Part shown: in pieces, positions 34,740 to 46,400 of the stretch
How positions within the stretch are numbered: the first letter of the stretch is position 1
Layout: every line of letters starts with the position of its first letter
Source of the DNA: Streptomyces sp. NBC_00247
GTDB lineage: Bacteria; Actinomycetota; Actinomycetes; Streptomycetales; Streptomycetaceae
NCBI RefSeq assembly: GCF_036188265.1
Contig: NZ_CP108093.1
Location: 3,485,001 to 3,549,000, forward strand
Length of the DNA: 64,000 nucleotides
Direction of reading: 5' to 3'
The notes under the pieces: generated by a model
Database searches by the model: none
Seen by the model: only the letters and a program-made list of their open reading frames with translations
Told to the model about the DNA's origin: nothing
Program-made: the position numbers and the translations under genes

Positions 34740-35930
34740 CTACGGCGGCCCCGACCCCGTGAGCCAGTACGCGCCGTACACCGCGGAGCCGGCGGTCAGC
34801 GTGGTGAGGACAGCCGCCACGAGGGCGGGGCGGCGCCTCGCGAGGACCACCGCGAGGGGGATCAGCAGCGGGAACGCCGGGAGGAGCAGGCGGGGTTTGG
34901 AACCGAAGTAGCCAGAGGCGCCGACGGCGAGCAGCGTGACGAGGGCCGAGTAGGCGATCAGCGGTGGGGGTTGGAGCTGCTTGGCGCCGATGTGGTGGGG
35001 CCAGTACGCGAGGAGCAGCAGGGCGGCGAGGGCGAGTACGGCGAGTGCGGCGGAGCCGCCGGTCAGGAAGCGGGCGAAGGCCCAGCCGCCGTCGAAGCCG
35101 TTGCCCCACTCGTCCTGTACGCCGAGGTAGCCCAGCAGGTGTCCGCGCCGGGAGCCCACCCAGAGGATGTACGCGGCGGCCCCCACCGGTGCGACCAGGC
35201 AGCCGAGCACGGCTCGTGTGCGGGCCGGGGCGGAGGTACCGGCCCCGGGGCGGTGGCGGAGCCAGACCGCGAGGAACAGGGCGGCCGTGACGGCGAGTCC
35301 GACGGGCCGGGTCAGCCCCGCGAGGCTCGCCAGGACGCCTGCGGCCACCCATCGCTCGCGCAGCACGCAGAGCAGCCCCCACGCGGCGAGGGCGGTGAAG
35401 AGGGCCTCGCTGTACGCCATCGACTGGACGATGCCGACCGGTACGGCCGCCCACAGCACCACGCAGACGACGCCGGCCCGGTCGCCGTACGACTGGCGCA
35501 CCACGAGGTGCACGGCCCAGGCCGCGAGGACCGAGGCGAGGGTGGTGACCAGGAGTCCGGCGGCGGGCAGGCTCAGGCCCGTCACCGCGCGGGTGCCCCG
35601 CTCCAGCCAGGGGAGCAGGGGGAAGAAGGCCATGCTCGACAGGGAGCGGCCGTCCGGCGCGTTCAGGGTGAAGGCGTAGCCGTGTTCGGCCACCCGGGTG
35701 TACCAGAGGGAGTCCCAGCGTTCCGAGAGGAGCACGCGCGGGCTCTTGCCGGTCTCGGCGGCGCGGACCGCCAGCGCGGCGAGCGAGAGCGCCCGCACGC
35801 AGAGGAAGAGGGCGACCGCGAGGAGGGCGGCCCGGCCGGTGCGGAAGCGGGCGCGGAGCGGGTGCCGGGCGGGGTCCGCCGCGGTGCCGTCGCCGCCGTG
35901 CTCCCGGAGGGTGGGCGCTGCGGCGGGCAT
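34740..35930 (-). CDS. PIG-V-like (GT76-type) membrane mannosyltransferase
   Basis: The 396-residue protein has about nine membrane helices. The first loop has SERWDSLWYTRVAEHGY, the WD..WY..IA..GY pattern of PIG-V-like transferases, followed by MAFFPLLPWLERG. Such proteins transfer mannose from a polyprenyl donor on the outer face of the membrane; the Trp-Asp of the first loop is the likely catalytic part. The product has the usual length. ATG 35928-35930 is used. It ends 21 bases after the tRNA-Trp gene on the other strand. Confidence 0.72.
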   Translation of the reverse strand: MPAAAPTLREHGGDGTAADPARHPLRARFRTGRAALLAVALFLCVRALSLAALAVRAAETGKSPRVLLSERWDSLWYTRVAEHGYAFTLNAPDGRSLSSMAFFPLLPWLERGTRAVTGLSLPAAGLLVTTLASVLAAWAVHLVVRQSYGDRAGVVCVVLWAAVPVGIVQSMAYSEALFTALAAWGLLCVLRERWVAAGVLASLAGLTRPVGLAVTAALFLAVWLRHRPGAGTSAPARTRAVLGCLVAPVGAAAYILWVGSRRGHLLGYLGVQDEWGNGFDGGWAFARFLTGGSAALAVLALAALLLLAYWPHHIGAKQLQPPPLIAYSALVTLLAVGASGYFGSKPRLLLPAFPLLIPLAVVLARRRPALVAAVLTTLTAGSAVYGAYWLTGSGPP

Positions 35931-36068
35931 GGACGGGCCGATCTTCTCCGGGACGGGGTGTGCGTGACGGGTTCGCGCACACCGGTCCTGCGGGCTGCGG
36001 AGACCGGGGAGAACCCTACTCCTCGGCCGCGCCGCCGCCTCGGGGTCCCGCGGAAGCCGCTCCGGTGC

Positions 36069-37004
36069 TCAGGCGGCCTCGGAGCGGCCCGCCGTCAGCC
36101 GGGCGGCGGAGGCGAGGGTGGCGCGGGCCTCGTGGACGGGGAGGCCGGAGCGTACGGCCGCCTCGGTGAGTGCGGCGGCGAGGGCGTCGCCGACGCCGTG
36201 TTCGTACGCACGGCAGGCGGCCCAGAACAGCCGGGTGTGGCGCTCTCCGGCGCGGGCGGCGCGTACGAAGTGGACCAGCCCCTCGTCGTCCTCGGGGCCG
36301 CGCGGGGCACGGGCTCCGCCGGTCCGGCGTGCCGGGCGGACCGGCGCGAGCAGCCGCAGCAGGGTGCGCGGGCACGGTGCCGGCGGCAGGTGCGCGGTGC
36401 CCGGGGCGAGGCGGTACGTGCCGTGCGGGGTGAGCGAGCCCGGGCCGATGAGGTAGCCGCCGGTGCCCCGGACGTCGACGCCGGGGGCGAGGCGGCTCGC
36501 CGAGCCGGCCACGACGACCTCCGCAGGCACGGACAGCCAGAGGTGCCGGCCGCCGGCCGGGGTGAGCACGGTGAGGGTCGGCGGGATCGTGAAGAGGTGC
36601 TGGAGGGCGAGCTGGCGGAGCGCGCCGTCCGCGTGTGCTTCGGCTCCGGTGCCGGCGGCTGGGCCGGTGGAGGCGTCGGCGGCAGGTCCGGGGGTGTCCG
36701 CGTCCAGGTCGATGCCGATCAGCCGGTGCGGCCCCTGCCCGCAGGCGATGCCGTACCCGGCGACGTCCGGGGCCGCCGCGAAGAGCGCGCGGACGGCCGC
36801 CGGGTCGGTGGTCGCGTCGCGCACCCCGTGTCCGGGCAGCCCGCAGTGGCCGGTGCAGGCGGTGCGCGCCGCGCCGCCGGGGTGCGGTGAACGCAGCGCG
36901 GGGAGCCGGGCGGAGTTGAGCGGGATGACGGGGAGCCCCCGCTCCGCGGCGTTCAGCGCGTGGGCCAGGGCCAGGGTGGCGATCTGCCGGTCGGTGGGGG
37001 CCAT
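36069..37004 (-). CDS. Bifunctional primase/polymerase (Prim-Pol) N-terminal domain protein
   Basis: The 311-residue protein has the Prim-Pol domain: ALNAAERGLPVIPLNSA, a Cys/His loop ACTGHCGLPGHGVRDATTDP, the metal-binding IGIDLDAD, and GGRHLWLSVP. A helical region (ACRAYEHGVGDALAAALTEA) follows. No helicase domain is attached, so it is a stand-alone form common in Streptomyces. ATG 37002-37004 (MAPTDRQIATLALAHAL) is chosen by family match; its ribosome site is weak. The catalytic aspartates are present, unlike the protein at 27006. Confidence 0.82.
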   Translation of the reverse strand: MAPTDRQIATLALAHALNAAERGLPVIPLNSARLPALRSPHPGGAARTACTGHCGLPGHGVRDATTDPAAVRALFAAAPDVAGYGIACGQGPHRLIGIDLDADTPGPAADASTGPAAGTGAEAHADGALRQLALQHLFTIPPTLTVLTPAGGRHLWLSVPAEVVVAGSASRLAPGVDVRGTGGYLIGPGSLTPHGTYRLAPGTAHLPPAPCPRTLLRLLAPVRPARRTGGARAPRGPEDDEGLVHFVRAARAGERHTRLFWAACRAYEHGVGDALAAALTEAAVRSGLPVHEARATLASAARLTAGRSEAA

Positions 37005-37200
37005 GCAGCCATGTTCGTACACACGTTCGAAGAAGGCAATGGAGCAGGGGGTGACCCTGGGCACGCCCCACCCTGTCCGGCCGTCGGGGAGGGCTCCCTC
37101 GCGCCCGCCTCGCCGCCGCCTCGTCGCAATCGGTTGGTGCAGGGGGATTGACCGCTGGAAAAGGAGGGCTTTAGGTTTCCAGAAAATTGCGGGGACATAT

Positions 37201-37214
37201 TCGAAATGTTTCGA
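37201..37214. promoter_or_regulatory. LacI-type operator candidate upstream of GH115
   Basis: TCGAAATGTTTCGA is a perfect 6-bp dyad with a two-base centre, 201 bases upstream of the GH115 start. LacI-family sugar regulators of actinomycetes often bind CGAAA/TTTCG dyads. The whole gap 37005-37414 is otherwise non-coding and relatively A/T-rich. Confidence 0.5.
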
Positions 37215-37414
37215 TCCGGCGCAGAGCTGTCGGGTGGCTCGATGTCGGAATTCCTCGCATTCGAGCGCCTTGGCTCGATAAGGGAGAGATCGGTGAGCTG
37301 CGGAATACCGGCGCAGGGTCCGCTATTTCGTGCTGCTCAGGGCTGTGACCTGCGAACTCTCCCTCGTGTCCGTGGTGGCGACTCTTTCCTCGAAACTTTT
37401 ATCGGAGGTCATTC

Positions 37415-40400
37415 GTGGAATCACAGATTCCGGGCCCGCAGATTTCGGACCCGCGGCTGCGGGACTCGGTACAGGACTCCCGGGACCCCCGTCTCTTTGG
37501 CGCCCCGGACTCGCCCGCGGGGGGCCGCGCCAGCCGCAGGTCCGTACTGGCGCTCGGCCTGGGCCTGAGTGCCCTGGCCTCCCCGCTCCTGTCCCTCGGC
37601 GGTGCCACGCCCGCCCTGGCCGCACCTCTCGGGGCCCAGGGAGCCGGCGGGACGCGAGGGGCACTCGGTGCGGCGGGCCGGGCGACCGACTCCGGGGCGT
37701 ACATCTCGTTCGGCGCGGTCCCCGGCGGGTTCACCCTGGTGAAGTCGGGCCGCGCGGTCCCCCTCGTCGTCAGCGGCGCGGACCACGCGGGTGTCATCCG
37801 CGCGGTCGGTGATCTGCAGTCCGACATCGAGCGGGTCACCGGGGTGCGTCCGGCCGTGGTGCGGAAGGCGGGTGCCGGGCAGCGGGAGATCGCGATCGTC
37901 GGCACCATCGGGCGCAGCCCTCTGATCGACGCGCTCGTGGACGCGGGCAAGCTCGACGTGCGCGGGATCGCCGGCACGTGGGAGACGTCCCTCCAGACGA
38001 TCGTCGAGCGGCCGATGCCCGGCGTGGACCGGGCCTTCGTGATCGCCGGCAGCGACCAGCGGGGCACGATCTTCGGCGCGTACGACGTCTCCCGGGGCAT
38101 CGGGGTCTCCCCCTGGTACTGGTGGGACGACGTGGTGCCGGAGCACCGCGACCAGATCCACGTCCGCCCCGGCCGTCACACCCAGGGCACCCCCGCGGTG
38201 AAGTACCGCGGCATCTTCATCAACGACGAGAACCCCGCGCTCGGCACCTGGGCGCCCAAGTTCTTCGGTCCCGGCAAGGCACCCGGCTTCGAGGGCGGGT
38301 TCAACGCCGACTTCTGGGCCCGGATCTTCGAGGTGCTGCTCCGCCTCAAGGCCAACTACCTCTGGCCCGCCGTCTGGGGCCGTGCCTTCGCCGAGGACGA
38401 CCCGCTGAACCACGCCACCGCGACGGCGTACGGGATCGTCATGGGCACCTCGCACGAGGCGCCCATGATGCGCGGCATCGAGGAGTGGAACCGGCACGCG
38501 GTGGCAGCCGTCCGCGACAGCGCCGGCAACATCACCACTCCCGGCCACGACCCCTACGGCGGTACCGGCGAGTGGTCCTTCCGGCGCAACTCCGACGCGC
38601 TGAAGGCCTACTGGGCCGACGGCATCCGCCGCATGAAGGAGCAGGACTTCGAGGGCGTGGTCACCCTCGGCATGCGCGGCAACGGCGACACCAGTCTGCC
38701 GGACGGTGACGCGATCGAGCTGATGAGCGAGATCATCGCGAGCCAGCGTGCCATCATCGCCGACATCACCGGCGACGAGACGTCCGTCCCGCAGGTGTGG
38801 ACCCTCTACAAGGAGGTGCAGCGCTACTGGGACCGGGGGCTGCGCGTCCCCGACGACGTGACGGTGGTGCTCACCGACGACAACTGGGGCAATGTCCGCA
38901 AGCTGCCGCAGCTCGACACCGACGACCGTGCCGGTGGGTACGGCCTCTACTACCACTTCGACTACGTGGGCGTCGGCCGCAACTACAAGTGGGTGGACAC
39001 CACTTCGCTGCCGAACATGTGGGACCAGCTCAACCAGTCGTACACGTACGGGAATCGCGGTCTGTGGGTCACCAACGTCGGTGACCTCAAGGGCAACGAG
39101 CTCGCCACGCAGTTCTTCATGGAGTACGCCTGGAGCCCGGCGCGCTGGGACGTCGACGACCTCCCGGAGTGGGAACTCGGCTACGCGCGCCTCCACTTCG
39201 GCGAGAAGCAGGCCGAGCGGATCGCACAGGTGCTCTCGGAGTACGCGCACCTCCAGCAGATCCGCAAGCCGGAGCTGCTGAACCGGCGCATCACCCTCGA
39301 CCCGGCCAAGAACCCGGCCACCGACTCCTCGGCGATCGTCTACGACGACCGGGCGACCCCGTTCAGCCTCGTGGACCACCGCGAACTGGAGCGGGTCACC
39401 GACCGCTGGCGGGCCCTCGCGGCGAAGTCCCGCGAGGTCGGCAAGCGCCTGCCCGCCTCCTCGCAGGACGCCTGGTTCGAGCTCGTCGGGTACGAGGTCG
39501 AGGCGACCGCGAACGTCTACGAGCTGCGCGAGGCACAGTTCACCAACCTCTTCTACGCGGAGCAGGGCCGGGCCCTGACCAACGAGCTGGCCGCGAGGGC
39601 CGAGGCCCGTCTCGCGGACGACTTCGCTTTCTCGAAGAGGTTCAACACCCAGGTGGCGGAAGGCAAATGGGAGGGCTTCCAGACCCAGCCGCACATCGGG
39701 TACGGAGACGTCGCGCGGTACGGCCCGAACGCCCCGTGGCAGCAGCCCGAGCTGAACAACGTGGCGCTCACCGACGAGATCTACCCGGCGCTGAAGCGCA
39801 TCGAGCTGCCCGGGGCGGCCGAGATGGGCGTGGCCGTCGAGGGCAGCGAGGACTGGTGGCCGGGCGGCGGCGCGGGCGAGGCGACGCTGCCGGTGTTCTC
39901 CCCGTACGGCAACGGCCCCGACCCGTACATCGACGTGTTCAACCGGGGCCGGGCGCCCTTCGACTACCGGATCACCACGGGTGAGTCCTGGCTGGTGGTG
40001 GACCGGCCGCGCGGGCGGGTCACCACCCAGACCCGGGTCACGCTGCGGGTCGACTGGAAGCACGCCCCGCAGGGCGTCACCCGGGTGCCGGTGACGGTGA
40101 GCGGCCCCGGCGGGTCGAGCGTCGTCGTGACCGCCGTGGTCGACCGGCCCAGGACGCCGAAGTCGGGCCTCAAGGGGTTCGTTGAGGCCGGCGGGTACGT
40201 GTCGATGGAGGCCGAGCACTACAGCCGCGCGGTCGGCAGCGGGTCGGTCGACTGGCGCCGGCTGCCCGACGTGGGCCGTACGGCGGGCGGCATGGAGCCC
40301 TTCCCGGTGACGGCGGCCCGGCAGTCGGCGGGACGGGGCCCGCGCCTCGAATACACGCTGAGCCTCTTCACCACGGGACCGGTCACGGTCTGGGCGTACC

Positions 40401-40714
40401 TCTCCCCGAGGAACAACCCGCTCTCGGGCGACGGCCTGAAGTACGCGGTCTCCTTCGACGACGACGCACCGAGCACGGTGAACGTCACGGCGGTCACCGG
40501 CGGGGACGACGGCACCATGAACGCGCAGTGGGCGCGCGGGACTTCCGACAACGTCAACCGCACCGCCACCCAGCACGTCATCACCCGGCCGGGAGAGCAC
40601 GTGCTGAAGTTCTGGATGATCGACCCGACGGTGGTGGTCCAGAAGCTGGTGGTCGACACCGGCGGCCTGCGCCCGGTCTACCTCGGCCCGCCGGAGAGCC
40701 TGCGGATCGGCTGA
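37415..40714 (+). CDS. Secreted GH115 xylan alpha-1,2-glucuronidase
   Basis: The 1099-residue protein has a long N-region and a Tat-like signal, RASRRSVLALGLGLSALASP, with cleavage near ATPALA. The GH115 catalytic module follows (VSPWYWWDDVVPEH, KYRGIFINDENPALGTWAPK, NYLWPAVWGRAF, VMGTSHEAPM). C-terminal beta-domains after about residue 800 carry the GH115 C-terminal module (YVSMEAEHYSRA). It removes (methyl)glucuronic acid from xylan. GTG 37415 has GGAGG six bases upstream. It is a single-gene transcript, probably sugar-regulated through the dyad at 37201. Confidence 0.9.
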   Translation: MESQIPGPQISDPRLRDSVQDSRDPRLFGAPDSPAGGRASRRSVLALGLGLSALASPLLSLGGATPALAAPLGAQGAGGTRGALGAAGRATDSGAYISFGAVPGGFTLVKSGRAVPLVVSGADHAGVIRAVGDLQSDIERVTGVRPAVVRKAGAGQREIAIVGTIGRSPLIDALVDAGKLDVRGIAGTWETSLQTIVERPMPGVDRAFVIAGSDQRGTIFGAYDVSRGIGVSPWYWWDDVVPEHRDQIHVRPGRHTQGTPAVKYRGIFINDENPALGTWAPKFFGPGKAPGFEGGFNADFWARIFEVLLRLKANYLWPAVWGRAFAEDDPLNHATATAYGIVMGTSHEAPMMRGIEEWNRHAVAAVRDSAGNITTPGHDPYGGTGEWSFRRNSDALKAYWADGIRRMKEQDFEGVVTLGMRGNGDTSLPDGDAIELMSEIIASQRAIIADITGDETSVPQVWTLYKEVQRYWDRGLRVPDDVTVVLTDDNWGNVRKLPQLDTDDRAGGYGLYYHFDYVGVGRNYKWVDTTSLPNMWDQLNQSYTYGNRGLWVTNVGDLKGNELATQFFMEYAWSPARWDVDDLPEWELGYARLHFGEKQAERIAQVLSEYAHLQQIRKPELLNRRITLDPAKNPATDSSAIVYDDRATPFSLVDHRELERVTDRWRALAAKSREVGKRLPASSQDAWFELVGYEVEATANVYELREAQFTNLFYAEQGRALTNELAARAEARLADDFAFSKRFNTQVAEGKWEGFQTQPHIGYGDVARYGPNAPWQQPELNNVALTDEIYPALKRIELPGAAEMGVAVEGSEDWWPGGGAGEATLPVFSPYGNGPDPYIDVFNRGRAPFDYRITTGESWLVVDRPRGRVTTQTRVTLRVDWKHAPQGVTRVPVTVSGPGGSSVVVTAVVDRPRTPKSGLKGFVEAGGYVSMEAEHYSRAVGSGSVDWRRLPDVGRTAGGMEPFPVTAARQSAGRGPRLEYTLSLFTTGPVTVWAYLSPRNNPLSGDGLKYAVSFDDDAPSTVNVTAVTGGDDGTMNAQWARGTSDNVNRTATQHVITRPGEHVLKFWMIDPTVVVQKLVVDTGGLRPVYLGPPESLRIG

Positions 40715-40853
40715 GGGCACTCCCGCGTCACCTGCGGGGGGACGACCCGCGGACCCCGGCGGATCCGCGGCCGGCCCGCGCGAGGGCACACCGGTGCCCT
40801 CGCGCGGGCCGTTCCCGTCCCCGGCGCCTTCCGGCCACCGCGCGCGGCGAAGC

Positions 40854-40919
40854 CCCGGCCGCAATCCCGGCCGCGACCCCGGCCGCGATCCCGGCCGCGA
40901 CCCTGATCCCGGCCCGGAC
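40854..40919. repeat. 12-bp CCCGGCCGCGAC tandem repeat
   Basis: Four consecutive 12-base units (CCCGGCCGCAAT, then CCCGGCCGCGAC/T three times) occupy 40854-40901; a six-base interruption and a fifth variant follow. The remainder of 40715-41042 is non-coding. Confidence 0.8.
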
Positions 40920-41042
40920 CCCGGCCCCCGTGCCCTCCACCCCCAGGAGGTGGACGTCTCCCGGCGCCTACACCCTGAGGCGGACGCGTCATCGGGACCT
41001 GGGGGCGATCCGCCGCCCGGCCTCCGCTCCTAGGTTGGGGAG

Positions 41043-41600
41043 ATGACCACGCCAGTCTGCACGGGCGCCCTCAGGCGCCCCGCTGCCGCCGCCGGACACA
41101 CCCCGCCCTACCCGTCGTTCTCCTCGTACGTCCGGGCGCGCGGCCCCGTCCTGCTGCGCACCGCGCGCTCGCTCACCGCGAATCCGAGCGACGCCGAGGA
41201 CCTGCTCCAGACCGCGCTGGCCAAGACCTACGTGGCCTGGGATCGGATCGAGGACCACGGGGCGCTGGACGGGTACGTCCGCCGCGCCCTGGTGAACACG
41301 CGTACCTCGCAGTGGCGCAAGCGCAAGGTCGACGAGTACGCCTGCGACGAGCTGCCCGAGCCGGAGAGCGCTCCGGCCCCCGATCCGGCCGAACACCAGT
41401 CGCTCCACGACGCGATGTGGCGGGCCGTGCTCAAGCTGCCCGACCGGCAGCGGGCCATGGTCGTCCTGCGGTACTACGAGGACCTCAGCGAGGTCCAGAC
41501 CGCCGAGGTGCTCGGAGTGTCCGTCGGCACGGTGAAGAGCGCCGTCTCCCGGGCGCTCCGCAAGCTCCGTGAGGACCCGGAACTGGTGCCCGCGCCCTGA
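41043..41600 (+). CDS. SigE-family (TIGR02983-type) ECF RNA polymerase sigma factor
   Basis: The 185-residue protein has sigma region 2 (SFSSYVRARGPVLLRTARSL with DAEDLLQTALAKTYVAW) and region 4 (LPDRQRAMVVLRYYEDLSEV with the HTH VLGVSVGTVKSAVSRALRKL). This is the SigE group typical of Streptomyces, most of which lack a linked anti-sigma factor; none is seen here. GGGGAG abuts ATG 41043, so initiation is poor or leaderless. The N-terminal 25 residues are Pro/Ala-rich. Confidence 0.9.
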   Translation: MTTPVCTGALRRPAAAAGHTPPYPSFSSYVRARGPVLLRTARSLTANPSDAEDLLQTALAKTYVAWDRIEDHGALDGYVRRALVNTRTSQWRKRKVDEYACDELPEPESAPAPDPAEHQSLHDAMWRAVLKLPDRQRAMVVLRYYEDLSEVQTAEVLGVSVGTVKSAVSRALRKLREDPELVPAP

Positions 41601-41620
41601 CCGCGCCCTGACCCCGCGCC

Positions 41621-41666
41621 GGGGCGCCCGTGACCACCGGCCCGGGGCGCCCGTGACCACCGGCCC
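41621..41666. repeat. 23-bp perfect tandem duplication
   Basis: Two adjacent identical 23-base copies, each starting GGGGCGCCCGTGACC and ending ACCGGCCC, lie between the sigma and ligase genes. Confidence 0.85.
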
Positions 41667-41705
41667 GGTGGAGGCGCGTACCGATTGGGGTGACCGGAAG
41701 TAGTG

Positions 41706-41723
41706 ACATACCGCGCGGTATGT
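41706..41723. promoter_or_regulatory. 18-bp perfect palindrome, TetR-type operator candidate
   Basis: ACATACCGCGCGGTATGT is a perfect palindrome 52 bases before the acyl-CoA ligase start. Its form, ACATACCG/CGGTATGT, suits a TetR-family dimer. No TetR gene is adjacent, so the regulator would act in trans. Confidence 0.6.
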
Positions 41724-41774
41724 GCGCAGAATCAGCGGAACCCTACTGCCGCGTAGCGCCTCCGGGAGGACGCC

Positions 41775-43427
<1,653 letters not shown>

Positions 43428-43446
43428 CCGTCGCGCGGACCCGCAC

Positions 43447-43484
43447 GACGAAGGGCGGTACGGAGATCCGTACCGCCCTTCGTC
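43447..43484. terminator. Bidirectional hairpin terminator
   Basis: An 18-bp perfect stem, arm GACGAAGGGCGGTACGGA, closes a two-base loop between the convergent ligase and PAS genes. Confidence 0.88.
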
Positions 43485-43490
43485 AGCTGC

Positions 43491-46400
43491 TCAGTTGGTC
43501 CCTATCTTCGCCAGCAGATCGACGATCCGGGACTGCACCTCGTCGCTGGTGGAGCGTTCGGCCAGGAAGAGCGCGGTCTCGCCGGAAGCCAGCAGCGACA
43601 GCGCGGGGCCGTCCAGTCCGGCCGAGGTGTAGACGACCAGCGGGGTGTGGTTCAGGCGTCCGTTGGCCCGCAGCCAGTCGATGATCCCGGCCCGTCGGCG
43701 ACGTACCTGCATCAGGTCCATCACCACCAGGTTCGGCCGCGTCCGCGCGGCCAGGTCGACCGCCTCGCTGTCGGTGGACGCCCGGACGGTCTGCATGCCC
43801 CGCCGCTCCAGGGTCTGCGCGAGGGCCCCTCCGATCTCCTCCCGCTCCTCGATGACGAGGACCCGGGGCGGGTGCTGCTCGCTGTCGCGCGGGGCGAGCG
43901 CCTTGAGGAGGACGGCGGGGTCGGCGCCGTACGCCGCCTCCCGGCTCGCCTGCCCCAGGCCCGCCGTGACCAGCACCGGCACCTCGGCCGCCACCGCCGC
44001 CTGGCGCAGCGACTGGAGGGCGGTACGCGTGATGGGCCCGGTCAGCGGGTCCACGAAGAGCGCGGCGGGGAACGCGGCGATCTGCGCGTCCACCTCCTCG
44101 CGCGAGTGCACGATCACCGGCCGGTAGCCCCGGTCGCTGAGCGCTTGCTGCGTGGAGACGTCGGGAGCGGGCCAGACCAGCAGCCGCCGGGGGTTGTCCA
44201 GCGGCTCCGGGGGCAGTTCGTCGTCGACCGGCCGCGGCTGCGGACGGTTGGCGATCTCGACCGCGCCGCCCGGACCGTCCAGCGGCTCCGGGCCCTCGGC
44301 GCCCTCGTCCGGTGCTCCTATGGCGTACGAACGCCCCGCGGAGACCGGCGTCATGAGCTGCCCCGACGCCGAGGCCGTCGTGGAACCGGGCCGCGCGGGC
44401 TGCGGGGCGGCGGGAGCCTGCGGAAGGGCAGCGGGGGCCGGAGCATCGGCTCCCGGGGGCGCCGACAGCTTCCGGCGACGGCCGGCCGTGCCCAGCGTCT
44501 GGTTCTGCTGGTGCCCCAGGTGCTGGACGAGCGGTACGCCCTGACCGAGCGTCCGCACGCTGAAGGCCCGCCCCTGGGTGTCCGAGCCGCCGGGCATCGG
44601 CATCTCGGCGGGGAGCGGCTGCCTGCGGGCCGCGGGCACGGCGCCGGGCGGCACGAAGGTGTTGCCGGTCGCGTGCGCGGTGGCCCCGGTCTCGCCCGGC
44701 ACCGGCCCGGGAGCGGCGGGCAGCGCGGGCTCGGGCTCCGCTGCCGGTACGGCGGAGGCGGGCGGCAGCGGGACGTCGGCGGCAACCTCCGCCGACGGCG
44801 CGGAAGTGTCGCCGGCGGCGCCGTTCCGGACGCGCGCGGCGTACGCCAGGGCGGGCTCGGGCGCCTCGTCGTCGTCCTGGACGTCGTCGTCGGCGGAGCC
44901 GTGGTCCGGGCCGCCGACCCGGTCGGTCGAGTCGACCCGCGACCAGCTCTCCGGCGAGCCCGCCGCCTCGGCGGGACGGGCCCGCCGACGGCCGGACGGG
45001 GGGGCGGGGAGGGGGTGCGGCTGCGGAGGCGTGTGGTCCTCGTCCGGGCCCATGGCGGTGGCGTCGTGCCGGTCCGGTACCGCTTCGGCTCCGGACCGGT
45101 CCGCGTCGGCGGGCCCCAGCGCGAACGGGGTGCGCGGGCCCGCGTTCTCCGCGGCCAGCCGTTCCTGCGCGGCGGCCAGCGCGCGCCGGGCGCGACGGCC
45201 CGCGGGCTGGAGCTCCGGTGCGAGTGCCTCGGGCTGCGGGGCGCCCTCGTCGTGCACCACGGGCGACCGCACGGGCAGCGCCGGACGGCCCGCGCCCTCC
45301 GGACGCACCGGCTGCCCCTGCCGGCCCGGGACCTGGGGGCCCGTTGCCGGCGCCTGCGCACCGGGTGCCTGCGGGGCTGCCGGGACACCCTGCGGGGGCA
45401 CGGTCTGACCGCGCTGCGGACGGCCCGCGCCCTGGGCGCCCTCGGCCGCCGTCACCACGGAACCCTCCGAAGGCGCGTTACCGGCCGCCGGGAGTGCCAG
45501 AGCCTGCCCGGCACCGCGCGGACGCGCCTGCGCGGCCGGGAGCCGGTGAGGAGGACCGGCCTGCGCCGGGACGGGCACGGCCTGCTGACCAGGTACGGGC
45601 TGCGGAGTGGGACCCGCCTGCTGAGCGGGACCGGCCTGCGCCGGGACCGGGGCGGTCTCCGCCGGGCTGGGACGGCCGCGTCTGCGGCCGGAACCCTCGC
45701 TCGGCGGGGGCACCAGTGCCTCCTGCGCCTGCTCCTCCACCGCTGCCGGACCCCGCCGCGCCCGGCGTCGTCCGGTCGCACCCGCGTCGCCTGCCCCGTC
45801 GGACGCGCCCACCGGCACACCCGCGTCGGTGGACCCCGCCGGCACCGCGCCCTCGGCTCCCGCGAGGCTCTCCGGCCCCTCCGGGCTCAGCGCGCTTTCG
45901 AGGAACGCGTCCGTCGACGCCCGGCGGGCCCTGCGCCGGCCGCCGCTGACGACCGCGGGAGCGCCGACGGCCTCGAAGGCCGCGACCTCCGCCTGCGGCT
46001 GCGCGGACTGCTCCGGCACTGCGGCCGGGCTCTGCCGGGGGTGCTGCGGCTGCTGCTGGACCGTGCCGGAGCCGGAGCCCAGCGGCACTTCGAGCACGTA
46101 CGCGCTGCCCGCCATGCCGGGCATCTCGTGGGTCTGGAGCACTCCGCCGTGTGCCCGCACGATCCCGCGCACGATCGGCGTGTGCACCGGGTCGCCACCG
46201 GCGAACGGGCCACGCACCTCGATCCGTACGACGTCCCCGCGCTGCGCCGCGGCCACCACGACGGTCGAGTCGAGATAGCCGCCGCCGGGGGCGATCCGGG
46301 TCTTGCCGGTGGAGTCGATACCGGCCACGTCCGCGACCAGGTGGGCCAGGGCGGTCGCCAGCCGGCGGGCGTCCACCTCGGCCTCGATCGGCGGAGCGTG

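Noticed and set aside
37421..40864. A 1147-codon frame on the minus strand opposite the GH115 gene
   Set aside because: Composition is Arg/Gly/Val-rich without motifs, and the plus strand encodes an evident GH115 enzyme.
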